A stretch of 18,912 bases of DNA from Bacillota bacterium (lineage in GTDB: Bacteria > Bacillota > Clostridia > Lachnospirales > Lachnospiraceae). The position numbers and the translations under genes were made by a program. Under the pieces are notes generated by a model. That model was not told the origin of the DNA. It made no database searches and saw nothing but the letters and a program-made list of their open reading frames with translations. The DNA is taken from the NCBI GenBank assembly GCA_023389295.1, contig JAEWEO010000191.1, positions 1 through 18,912 of the forward strand, written 5' to 3'. This document shows positions 7,740 to 15,221 of the stretch, piece by piece. The stretch's first letter is position 1. Each line of letters opens with the position of its first letter.

Positions 7740-8688
7740 TCACGCTCCTTTCTTTTATTCTCTTACCGCTTGTTGTAGGGTTATTAATGACCTCACCGTT
7801 AAAATACATGGTCGAGGAACCTCCTCCATCTAGATTGTAGGCAGTTACCGTACCGAGTGATCCCATAAACTCTGCCAGCTGATAAAGGGATAAGCCCTTA
7901 CTTTTAGTCGTTCGCCCATCAGAAACAACAAAGAGGTAGTGAAGGTCGTCTACAATACCAATCGCTGTACGCGGATTGCTGGTCATTGCCTTTCCGACTT
8001 CATCTTCTTTTGAAACAACAGTACTACCATCCCTTATAAGTGCTGGGCCGAAGGAAAGAACCTGTACTGCTCCGTTTTCTAACAGCTCTTCTGCTGTAAC
8101 ATCCTCTTCAGAAACAATTCCAAAAGAACCGTCATCATAGATAACCAGATCCTCCTGGCCTTTTGAAGCGGTGTTTCGATAAAGGGTACCGTTACGAATT
8201 ACATAGCCTGATTCCCGTGCACCATAATAATCGCCGTTGATGGCCAAAATCGCGTTGGTCCCATCCGCAATCTCAGAGGTTTTTTCTGTTACATTTCGTC
8301 CGTAGGAGCTTTCTGCAAAGGCTGTCTGTAGATATTCGATCGAGGATACTGTGATATCAGCCACATAAATGGTTGTGTCATACTCTCGGTATGTTGTTAC
8401 TGTAATGTTGATATTCTCATCGCTATAAGTGTTTTTAGTAACGCTTTCGTTTACTGTATTCTCATTACCGGATAAATCATCCGCTTCCTGCGTATCCGCT
8501 TTTCCTTCAGCCTTTGACTCAGCCTTTCCTTCAGCCTGTGACTCGCCTTGCTCCTGGGGCAAAACCGTATAAACTCGTTTAATTACAAAGGTGTCTAACG
8601 CTACATACACCGTAAAAGAAATTAGCCATATAGAATAAACTATAGCCCAGATATATTTTTTCTTAAACAATTTCATCATTCCTTCCAT
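7714..8688 (-). CDS. Membrane-anchored phosphodiester glycosidase family protein (NAGPA domain)
   Basis: Family related to the enzyme that uncaps GlcNAc-phosphodiesters on mammalian lysosomal proteins; bacterial members act outside the membrane on envelope sugar phosphodiesters, mostly of unknown substrate. 324 residues: a basic N-terminus and one membrane helix (about 12-33), a charged linker (47-85) made of short repeats, then the NAGPA domain (about 95-324). Core motifs are AINGDYYG (149-156), NPRTAIG (238-244), VVSDGR (254-259) and NLDGGGSSTMYFNG (285-298). A lone N-terminal helix puts the domain outside the cell. The start is uncertain: ATG at 8688 has little ribosome site, while ATGs at 8679 and 8676 follow GGAAGGA at very short spacing. 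It lies 91 bp after the glycosyltransferase gene and overlaps the next gene. Confidence 0.88.
   Translation of the reverse strand: MEGMMKLFKKKYIWAIVYSIWLISFTVYVALDTFVIKRVYTVLPQEQGESQAEGKAESKAEGKADTQEADDLSGNENTVNESVTKNTYSDENINITVTTYREYDTTIYVADITVSSIEYLQTAFAESSYGRNVTEKTSEIADGTNAILAINGDYYGARESGYVIRNGTLYRNTASKGQEDLVIYDDGSFGIVSEEDVTAEELLENGAVQVLSFGPALIRDGSTVVSKEDEVGKAMTSNPRTAIGIVDDLHYLFVVSDGRTTKSKGLSLYQLAEFMGSLGTVTAYNLDGGGSSTMYFNGEVINNPTTSGKRIKERSVSDIVYIGY
8495..8542 (-). repeat. Four imperfect 12-bp tandem repeats in the glycosidase linker
   Basis: Plus-strand units are TCCGCTTTTCCT, TCAGCCTTTGAC, TCAGCCTTTCCT and TCAGCCTGTGAC. They keep frame and encode four-residue repeats (AEGK, AESK, AEGK and a diverged copy) in the extracytoplasmic linker between membrane helix and catalytic domain. 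The copy number probably varies between strains. Confidence 0.75.
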
Positions 8689-8779
8689 CTATACTCAGAG
8701 TGCACAAAGCGATTAAGAACTAAGTTTTGAAATTACCAAACTTAAGTCTAAACCCTTGCTTCTACTCAACTCTTTTTGT

Positions 8780-9832
8780 TTACTCACGTTCGTTCTCCCT
8801 CTTACTGAAAATAAGGTGCTTCTGCACAAGCCAACTAAATAAGAAAAACAGTATTTCTGTACAGATTTTGGCCACGTATTGGTTGAACACCAATACCTTC
8901 ACCAAAAAATTCAGAAAGAGCGTGTTCCCAAGGAGTATGATGGCGGCCAGAGCAAAGTATTGTAGTGCTGATTTTGCAGTTCTGTTTTGGGTTTTGAAAA
9001 CCAGCCTACAGTTGATTTTGTAGTTTACACTTGCACTTACGATTCGGGCGATAACATTGGATACCCATAAGCTGTTGGTACCTAGCCCCGCCGTGAGGAC
9101 AAGCAACAGACTATATAATAAGTAGTCCACCAGAAAACCCACAAAGGAAGAAGCCGAAAACTTCAGTATCTCTAGGTAAACCAGGCAGGAATCTCGCAGC
9201 GTGTCAAAGTGAGAAGCTAAATTATTGTCGATATAGATGGTCTCAATGTCCATTTCACGGATGGGTATATTCCTGTGGGCACATTCCAAAAGAACCTTCA
9301 TTTCATACTCATACCGTTCACCTGCCATGCCTAAGAACTCCGGGAGCAATCGGCTACTAAAAGCCCGTAGTCCGGTCTGGGTATCGTGTATCTTCAGTCC
9401 GGTAGAAAGCTGGTACACAAGGCGGGTAATTGTATTACCGAACAAACTTCTAATGGGAACGTGCTCTTTTAGCCTGCGACTTCCCAGTATCAGGGAGTCT
9501 GGGCGCTGCCCCGCGGCTCGGCATATTTTTAGCGCATCAGAAACTTTGTGTTGTCCATCCGCATCCAGGGTGACAATGACATAGTCACCAGCATAATGTT
9601 CCCTGATATAGGCAAACCCAGTTTTCAAGGCATGACCTTTTCCTTTATTCTCTAGGTGCGTGAGTACAAAAGCAAACTTCGTAGCCTGACGAAATATCTC
9701 TGCAAAGGCTTCTCCACTCCCGTCATCCACGACAACGGCTGTAAGCCCGGCCTGCTGGACTTCATGGAGCAAATCGATTAAGTGTTGATCCGGCTCATAT
9801 GCCGGGATAAGGGCAATCCATTTTTCTGCCAT
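8780..9832 (-). CDS. GT2 glycosyltransferase fused to a GtrA membrane domain
   Basis: Likely transfers a sugar from a nucleotide donor to polyprenyl phosphate, making a lipid-linked sugar for envelope glycans, with the GtrA part helping to flip or anchor it. 350 residues. The GT-A domain (about 5-220) shows IPAYEP (9-14), DDGSG (36-40), NKGKGHALKTG (62-72), the LDADGQH metal site (89-95) and a dolichol-phosphate-mannose-synthase-like DTQTGLRAF (150-158). The GtrA domain (about 224-344) has four hydrophobic segments and ends LVQKHLIFSK. The start at 9832 follows AAGGTGA at a good distance; a GTG at 9841 lies within the ribosome site. It is first in a three-gene minus-strand group with the phosphodiester glycosidase and the four-helix protein. 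The donor sugar cannot be read from the sequence. Confidence 0.9.
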   Translation of the reverse strand: MAEKWIALIPAYEPDQHLIDLLHEVQQAGLTAVVVDDGSGEAFAEIFRQATKFAFVLTHLENKGKGHALKTGFAYIREHYAGDYVIVTLDADGQHKVSDALKICRAAGQRPDSLILGSRRLKEHVPIRSLFGNTITRLVYQLSTGLKIHDTQTGLRAFSSRLLPEFLGMAGERYEYEMKVLLECAHRNIPIREMDIETIYIDNNLASHFDTLRDSCLVYLEILKFSASSFVGFLVDYLLYSLLLVLTAGLGTNSLWVSNVIARIVSASVNYKINCRLVFKTQNRTAKSALQYFALAAIILLGNTLFLNFLVKVLVFNQYVAKICTEILFFLFSWLVQKHLIFSKRENERE

Positions 9833-9891
9833 TAAAATCACCTTCTAATGATCTGACATAGGTTTGATGCCTAATGCACTCTAAAGATCAG

Positions 9892-9929
9892 GGTTGGCAT
9901 CCTTTGATTGATATTATAATGTACCAACC
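9892..9929. promoter_or_regulatory. Perfect -10 box flanked by inverted GGTTGG/CCAACC arms upstream of the GT2 gene
   Basis: A consensus TATAAT (minus strand, 9913-9918) lies about 81 bp before the glycosyltransferase start, without a good -35 at normal spacing (TTGAAC is 14 bp away). Six-bp arms at 9892-9897 and 9924-9929, with centres 32 bp apart, flank the -10. This may be an activator- or repressor-controlled promoter, but the evidence is modest. Confidence 0.35.
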
Positions 9930-10001
9930 TTAGTTCAACTTAAAATTTCCAATTTTTTTTGTAGCAAGATGACTTAAAAAGCTAATTCACTTGTCATGAA
10001 T

Positions 10002-10045
10002 AAAAAAACTGCAAGTCCGGACTGATACCAGTCCTTCCTTGCAGT
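10002..10045 (-). terminator. Rho-independent terminator of the spore protein gene
   Basis: On the minus strand an outer stem ACTGCAAG/CTTGCAGT (10008-10045) encloses an inner stem GGACTG/CAGTCC with a GTAT loop, followed directly by a run of seven T residues. It begins 14 bp after the stop codon and is the clearest intrinsic terminator in the window. Confidence 0.9.
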
Positions 10046-10058
10046 CAATTACATGGAG

Positions 10059-10295
10059 TTAATTTACTTCATTTTCAGCATCTGCTTTTTCTTGTTTGTC
10101 TTTGTTCTTTTGCTCTTCTCTCTTCTTCTTTGTCATAATACCGCCGATTCGTCCTGATTCCTTTGCTGTTAATGACTTCCAGCCGGTAGCCATTACCTTA
10201 TCCAGGTATCCTAGTTCTTTTGCGATTTCATATTTTAACTCTTCCTCTGGTTTTAGATGATTCAGGTCAATCTCTTTTTCCTTTTTCTTACCCAT
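10059..10295 (-). CDS. Alpha/beta-type small acid-soluble spore protein with charged tails
   Basis: Forespore protein that coats and protects spore DNA and is degraded at germination. 78 residues. KYEIAKELGY (21-30) matches the first conserved helix with the germination-protease site, and TAKESGRIGGIMTKKK (43-58) matches the second conserved DNA-binding region (usually GxVGGxMTKR). A lysine-rich N-terminus and a 20-residue charged C-terminal tail are extra relative to classic SASPs. ATG at 10295 is preferred (GAAGGGTG upstream); a TTG at 10337 gives 14 further residues but sits inside a GGAGGAAGGAG tract. It follows addA on the same strand after 107 bp and has its own terminator. A sigma-G promoter would be expected but is not convincing. 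Confidence 0.85.
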   Translation of the reverse strand: MGKKKEKEIDLNHLKPEEELKYEIAKELGYLDKVMATGWKSLTAKESGRIGGIMTKKKREEQKNKDKQEKADAENEVN

Positions 10296-10402
10296 AGTTA
10301 CACACCCTTCAAACTTGATTAATTCTCCTTCCTCCAAGAAGGCTACCTATCAAACCCCCAAACGGATAGAAGGGGTTCGCTTGTTAGAGTGTTCCCAAAC
10401 TT

Positions 10403-13400
10403 CTAGTCAACTATTCTGATTTCTTTTCCTAAAGAAAGAGAATAAATTATCATTTCTTTTACTCTTTTCTTAAGCATTTGCTCCAAGGCTTTACGATAAT
10501 ATAAAAGCTGGACCCTATAACGGTTTATTAATTCCTCTTCGCAATTAACCAGGTCGGACTTATAATCTAAGAGTACTAACTCACCATCCTCTTCAAAGAA
10601 AACGTCAATGATTCCCTGGACTAACACAAGCTCCTCACTATCAAGCTCTGTACTAATCTCCTTTGCAGGAATCCCCATTACAAATTGCTTTTCCTTATAT
10701 AGTTTATTGGCTTTTTGTGCTTGTCTCATACGGTTTGCCACATCACTCATCGAAAAACGGTATAAATGATCCAGCTTAATTTTATTTAGGTCCGCTCTAC
10801 TGATACGCTTACTATTTACCATTGCCTCTATCTCAGCTTGAAAATCTTCTTTACTACTAATCTTTAATAAATTTAATAGCTCTAACACCTTATGGTATAA
10901 AGTACCGCGATCCGTTCCTGCCGTAAGAGCAACCTCCTCAGAAAGAAATTTTGGTATAGTAGCTTCAACGGTTAACTCTGATGAAGCTTTGGAAGGTGAA
11001 TTTTCATTATTTCCTTTGGTATCGTCATAAAGCCTTACACTCTGTTCTTCATCTTGGAATTGCCCCAATTTTTTTAATTCAGATACGGTCATCTTAATTT
11101 TGATATTGGCTTCTTTGCTGTAGGGGTAAACATATTCTAGTCTAGCCTTTATCTCTTCCTTCAATTCCTGATTGTAGATAGCATCCGGTGTAATACTTTG
11201 TAACTCCTCTTCATCTTTACGAAGAAAAAATTGCTTCTTCACTTCCTGCCTTAAAAGCTCCTGCTGTGTTGTTATAGAGACAGACATTCCTTTTGATTTC
11301 CATTCGATCGGTAGTTCACTCTTAGTGACCGGGATTTCCATATGGTTTAACATGGCCGGAAGTACCCAGTCTAGATAAGATTTAGCAGAGGTTAGCTCAA
11401 AGAAGGAAAACTCCCTTCTGACTACCTCCTCTACCTCTTTCAAATAACCGGTTAGAATTAGCTTTTCTTTAGCTCTAGTCATGGCAACATAAAGCACTCG
11501 TAATTCCTCACCCAGATTTTCAACCTGGATTTTCTTCTGCATTACCTTTTTTAGCAAAGTCGGAACCTTCGTTCTTAGTTTACTATTTACATATTCCGGT
11601 CCTACGCCTAATTCACTATGAAGAACGATGGTACTACGCAAATCCTGCGTATTAAATTGTTTACTCATTCCTGCTAGAAAAACAATGGGGAACTCTAGTC
11701 CCTTACTCTTATGAATACTCATAATACGAACGGTATCATCCTGCTCACCGGCGGTGGAAGCTTCACCAAAATCCACTTCATATTTATGCAGCTTTTCAAT
11801 ATAACGAATAAAATGAAACAATCCGCTATAGCTTCCTTTCTCAAATCGAACGGCTTGTGAGATTAACATATCAATATTTGCTTTTCTTCTGTCTCCACTT
11901 GGCATAGCACTAATATAATAATAATAGCCGGTTTTATCAATTACCGATTCTATGATCTCATGAATCGGCACATGATTTACCATCAAGCGGTATGAATCTA
12001 ACAAATCAAAAAATTCCGACAATCGCCTGCGTAGTTCTTCATCGCTACCCTCTTGTAGGTATAACTGAATGGAAGAATAAACGCTTATTTTGGGATTGAT
12101 GGCTCTTATCATGGCTAGCTGCGACGTAGTTAGTCCAAACATGGGTGAATATAATACTCCCACAAGCGGAATATCTTGTCTTGGATTATCAATGATTCGC
12201 AGCATATTTAAGATAGTCCTTATTTCTAATGTCTGAAAATAACCGGTACCCGTATCAGCGTAAGCCGGTATTCCCTCCTGCATTAAGGTATTGACAAATA
12301 CCTCGGACCAATTGGACATACTTCGAAGCAAAATTACAATATCCCGGTAGGTTGCAGGGCGTAGTTGCTTCGTTGCCTTATCCATCACCATGGTTCCATG
12401 TTTGGGATCTGTCAGCTCTTTTATTTTCTTAACAATTACTCTTGCTTCAATTTCCTTTTTTGTATAGGCTGCTTCTTCGCTCCCATCTTCTAAAGAGTCT
12501 ACTTTCATAAGCTCTTCCATAGATTCTTGCTCTATCAAATTATCCTGTGCATCATTCGACACTTCATCGGTTACCAATAAGAACTCTACCTCATTTGCAA
12601 GACAAGAGGTAGCATTATCATACAAGCCTCCGTATTTTAAAGCTGCTGTATCATCATAGATAATACCACCTACGGATTTTTGCATAATTTGTTCGAATAT
12701 TTTATTTACATAGGTGAGTACCTCTTGTCGGCTTCGAAAGTTTCTATCCAAATCGATTCTCTGATAGAGATTTACTTCTCCTTCCTCGTCCGTTTCCTCA
12801 GAGGAATATTTGCCGTACTTCTCCATAAATATTTCCGGCATGGCAAGACGGAATTTGTAAATACTCTGTTTGACATCACCCACCATAAAGCGGTTAGGTC
12901 TCCCCATATCCTCTCTAGAAATGCTTCGTAGTAAGGTTTCTTGTACCATATTGCTATCCTGGTATTCATCTATTAAGATCTCTTCAAATTGTTCACTCAG
13001 TTCAAGCGCAGCCTGTGTCGGTGCCCCATCCTTTTCTTCATCTACCAGTATCTTTAGAGCAAAATGTTCCAAGTCGTTAAAATCAATGAGGTTCTTCTCC
13101 TCCTTCTTCTTAGCGAAATCCTCCATGAACTCAAGGGTTAGATCAAAAAGAACCGACATTACCTCATTCACCGATTGTAAATCCTCTAGCATCTCCTGCG
13201 GAGCTTGGAAGAAATACTGTGCCGTTAAATCCTTTAACCCCTTTTTAACTTCCTCCCTAAGTTCCTTTACCTTATCCTTCTTCCATAGTTCCACGGAATC
13301 ATCCTTCTTATTGGATAGACGGTCAAAGCTAATGAAAGGAAATAGATTGGCGTATTCTTCATAAGTAGAAGTATTACATAAGGTTTCCAGCGTTTTGCGA

Positions 13401-14155
13401 TCGGATAAGAGGGCCGGTAAATACGCACTTGGGCCTCCGCTTTCATTACAAATGGCAAGGGCTTTGGCATTGATCTCTAACAAATCCTTAATCACCACAT
13501 GTATATAATTCAAAAGCTCTTTCATCCAAGGTGCTTCATAGAGCTCCTCAAGATTCTTAAGCTCGAACATTTTTTTCTTTTCTCTAATCCAAGCCTTCGG
13601 CCATGGATCGCTCATGGAGAAGTTAAACAGCTGTAATATTAGATCTTCAATGGGTGCATCAGATTTGGAAAAGGAATAGCTCTCTATAAAAGCATGAAAG
13701 TCCTCCCTGCCCTCTTCATACCAGTGCTCCAATAAATCGGAAATAACATCGGATTTCATCAAGGTAATCTCTGATTCCTCCGCTATCTTAAAGGAGGGAT
13801 CCAGATCAATTCGATGAAAATAATTCCGAATTACATTAAGACAAAAACTATGTATTGTCGTAATATGTGCACTTTGAAGAAGAGATACCTGCTTTTGAAG
13901 ATGCTTATTATCCGGTTCCTTCCTTAACTTGTCATCGATCGCTTTGCCGATACGCTCTCGCATCTCTGCAGCTGCCGCGTTTGTGAAGGTAACCACCAGT
14001 AAATGATCAATATCTAACGGACTCTCTCCCTCCGATATCATAGAAATGATACGTTCCACTAATACAGCCGTCTTACCGGAACCAGCAGCAGCTGATACCA
14101 ATAAATTCTTATTCCTCGTATCAATAACCTTCTGTTGTGCAACTGTCCAGCCCAT
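10403..14155 (-). CDS. addA: AddA subunit of the AddAB helicase-nuclease
   Basis: Motor and nuclease subunit of AddAB, which processes double-strand DNA ends for RecA-dependent repair. 1250 residues, full length. Walker A SAAAGSGKT is at 21-29, with the Q motif (TVAQQKVI) just before it. LIDEYQDSN is helicase motif II, and later motifs include VGDVKQSIYKFR, DRNFRSR, HKSKGLEFPIVFL and LYVAMTRAKEKL. The C-terminal RecB-type nuclease has GTLYHKVLEL, then GIIDVFF and LLDYKSD with Asp1197 and Lys1199, and RVQLLYYRKAL. It starts 43 bp after addB, with AAAAGGAG before the ATG, as an addB-addA operon. It ends with TAG, which matters for judging the TAG inside addB. All catalytic motifs appear intact. 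Confidence 0.97.
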   Translation of the reverse strand: MGWTVAQQKVIDTRNKNLLVSAAAGSGKTAVLVERIISMISEGESPLDIDHLLVVTFTNAAAAEMRERIGKAIDDKLRKEPDNKHLQKQVSLLQSAHITTIHSFCLNVIRNYFHRIDLDPSFKIAEESEITLMKSDVISDLLEHWYEEGREDFHAFIESYSFSKSDAPIEDLILQLFNFSMSDPWPKAWIREKKKMFELKNLEELYEAPWMKELLNYIHVVIKDLLEINAKALAICNESGGPSAYLPALLSDRKTLETLCNTSTYEEYANLFPFISFDRLSNKKDDSVELWKKDKVKELREEVKKGLKDLTAQYFFQAPQEMLEDLQSVNEVMSVLFDLTLEFMEDFAKKKEEKNLIDFNDLEHFALKILVDEEKDGAPTQAALELSEQFEEILIDEYQDSNMVQETLLRSISREDMGRPNRFMVGDVKQSIYKFRLAMPEIFMEKYGKYSSEETDEEGEVNLYQRIDLDRNFRSRQEVLTYVNKIFEQIMQKSVGGIIYDDTAALKYGGLYDNATSCLANEVEFLLVTDEVSNDAQDNLIEQESMEELMKVDSLEDGSEEAAYTKKEIEARVIVKKIKELTDPKHGTMVMDKATKQLRPATYRDIVILLRSMSNWSEVFVNTLMQEGIPAYADTGTGYFQTLEIRTILNMLRIIDNPRQDIPLVGVLYSPMFGLTTSQLAMIRAINPKISVYSSIQLYLQEGSDEELRRRLSEFFDLLDSYRLMVNHVPIHEIIESVIDKTGYYYYISAMPSGDRRKANIDMLISQAVRFEKGSYSGLFHFIRYIEKLHKYEVDFGEASTAGEQDDTVRIMSIHKSKGLEFPIVFLAGMSKQFNTQDLRSTIVLHSELGVGPEYVNSKLRTKVPTLLKKVMQKKIQVENLGEELRVLYVAMTRAKEKLILTGYLKEVEEVVRREFSFFELTSAKSYLDWVLPAMLNHMEIPVTKSELPIEWKSKGMSVSITTQQELLRQEVKKQFFLRKDEEELQSITPDAIYNQELKEEIKARLEYVYPYSKEANIKIKMTVSELKKLGQFQDEEQSVRLYDDTKGNNENSPSKASSELTVEATIPKFLSEEVALTAGTDRGTLYHKVLELLNLLKISSKEDFQAEIEAMVNSKRISRADLNKIKLDHLYRFSMSDVANRMRQAQKANKLYKEKQFVMGIPAKEISTELDSEELVLVQGIIDVFFEEDGELVLLDYKSDLVNCEEELINRYRVQLLYYRKALEQMLKKRVKEMIIYSLSLGKEIRIVD

Positions 14156-14198
14156 CTTACACTCCTTTTCCTACATTAAAATCTATATCGATACCAAC

Positions 14199-15080
14199 TT
14201 AATTGTTACCCCAGATCTCTTCCTTAATTTCCTCAACCGGCTTCTTAGCTAAATTACGATAGCCAAACCCCGGTAACCGCGTATCAAAGCCACAAGCCCC
14301 TTTAAACTCACAATAGTCGCAGGCTGTTTTCTCTCCTAAACGGTAAGGATTTAATTTGGTATCTCCCTCTAGAATCTGCTTACTGTCCTCTACAAGCTTC
14401 TGATTAACATAATCCATTAGTCCCCTAATCTGACGTTCTGTGGCAGTAACGGAGCGCTTATTAAGCTCCCCCTCCTTATTGGTTTCTATCGGAATGATAT
14501 CAGATTTGGAAGAAGCACTAAGGGTCCCACCCGGACCCGCCAGCTTTTGATCCATTAATCCGATAATTGTTTTATCTTGATTCACCAGCCCGTTCATGCG
14601 TAGGCTCTTATAGATATCCTCTTCTACTTTTTCCGATTTTGCAACAATTGGATCATCGATATGATAATAGAAGATGCCGGAAGGAATGATTTTTTTCTCT
14701 ATATAAGTCCTCTTCAGATAATCTATCGCCGCACTTAAATAGACGGACAACTGTTGCTGTAATCCATAATATATACTCTGGATATCAAAGAAGGTATTAC
14801 CTGATTTATAATCAATTACCCTAACATAGACCCGATCCTCTTCTTCATATAAATCAATGCGGTCAATCCGTCCCCTCAAAGTCAGGTTTGCCTCCGGAAT
14901 ATGATAAAACGGCATTTCATAACCTGCGGGTTCAAAAGCTCCCTGTTTAATCTGATTGCAGAGTGCCCATAGAGTTCTAACGGTAATACGTTCCATTCGT
15001 TTAATAAGGTATTCATTCCTCTTGCTGCTTCTTAAGAATGAGTTTTCATATTCCTCAACAGCATAAGCCACACTTTCCAT
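14199..15080 (-). CDS. addB: AddB C-terminal part (RecB-type nuclease and FeS cysteines), same frame after the stop
   Basis: If translation restarts, ATG 15080 is the first in-frame ATG after the stop (codon 839 of the full frame) and gives 293 residues. Its upstream sequence (CGGGAAGAATGGGCA) is a poor ribosome site, and 47 conserved codons before it would be lost, so independent expression is doubtful. The nuclease looks intact: GRIDRID with Asp911, RVIDYKSG with Asp928 and Lys930, then QQQLSVYL. Near the end CDYCEFKGAC supplies Cys1092, Cys1095 and Cys1101, matching Cys1121, Cys1124 and Cys1130 of B. subtilis AddB. The stop codon is TAA, 43 bp before addA. Confidence 0.7.
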   Translation of the reverse strand: MESVAYAVEEYENSFLRSSKRNEYLIKRMERITVRTLWALCNQIKQGAFEPAGYEMPFYHIPEANLTLRGRIDRIDLYEEEDRVYVRVIDYKSGNTFFDIQSIYYGLQQQLSVYLSAAIDYLKRTYIEKKIIPSGIFYYHIDDPIVAKSEKVEEDIYKSLRMNGLVNQDKTIIGLMDQKLAGPGGTLSASSKSDIIPIETNKEGELNKRSVTATERQIRGLMDYVNQKLVEDSKQILEGDTKLNPYRLGEKTACDYCEFKGACGFDTRLPGFGYRNLAKKPVEEIKEEIWGNN

Positions 15081-15221
15081 TGCCCATTCTTCCCGTACCT
15101 CGTCCGGGATCGTATGCCAATTGTATTCTCCTTCATCCAGACGCTTTGAAAAATGATCGATAGCATTATGAAAGATATTACCAATGTCCGGAATTGCCAG
15201 CTTATATTCCTGTCTCTCTTC

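Noticed and set aside
8689..8779. Separate promoter for the phosphodiester glycosidase
   Set aside because: Only a weak AAGTTT/AAACTT repeat and no paired -35/-10 boxes; transcription from the glycosyltransferase gene is simpler.
10353..10377. AACCCC/GGGGTT stem as an addA terminator
   Set aside because: Only six base pairs with a 13-nt loop and no T-run after it.
10296..10402. Sigma-G promoter for the spore protein (GAATA and CACTCTA on the minus strand)
   Set aside because: The two boxes resemble sigma-G elements but are 20 bp apart instead of 17-18, and the upstream box lies in the addA coding end.
12870..13364. 164-codon open frame on the plus strand inside addA
   Set aside because: Antisense shadow of a coding gene; serine-rich low-information translation with no ribosome site.
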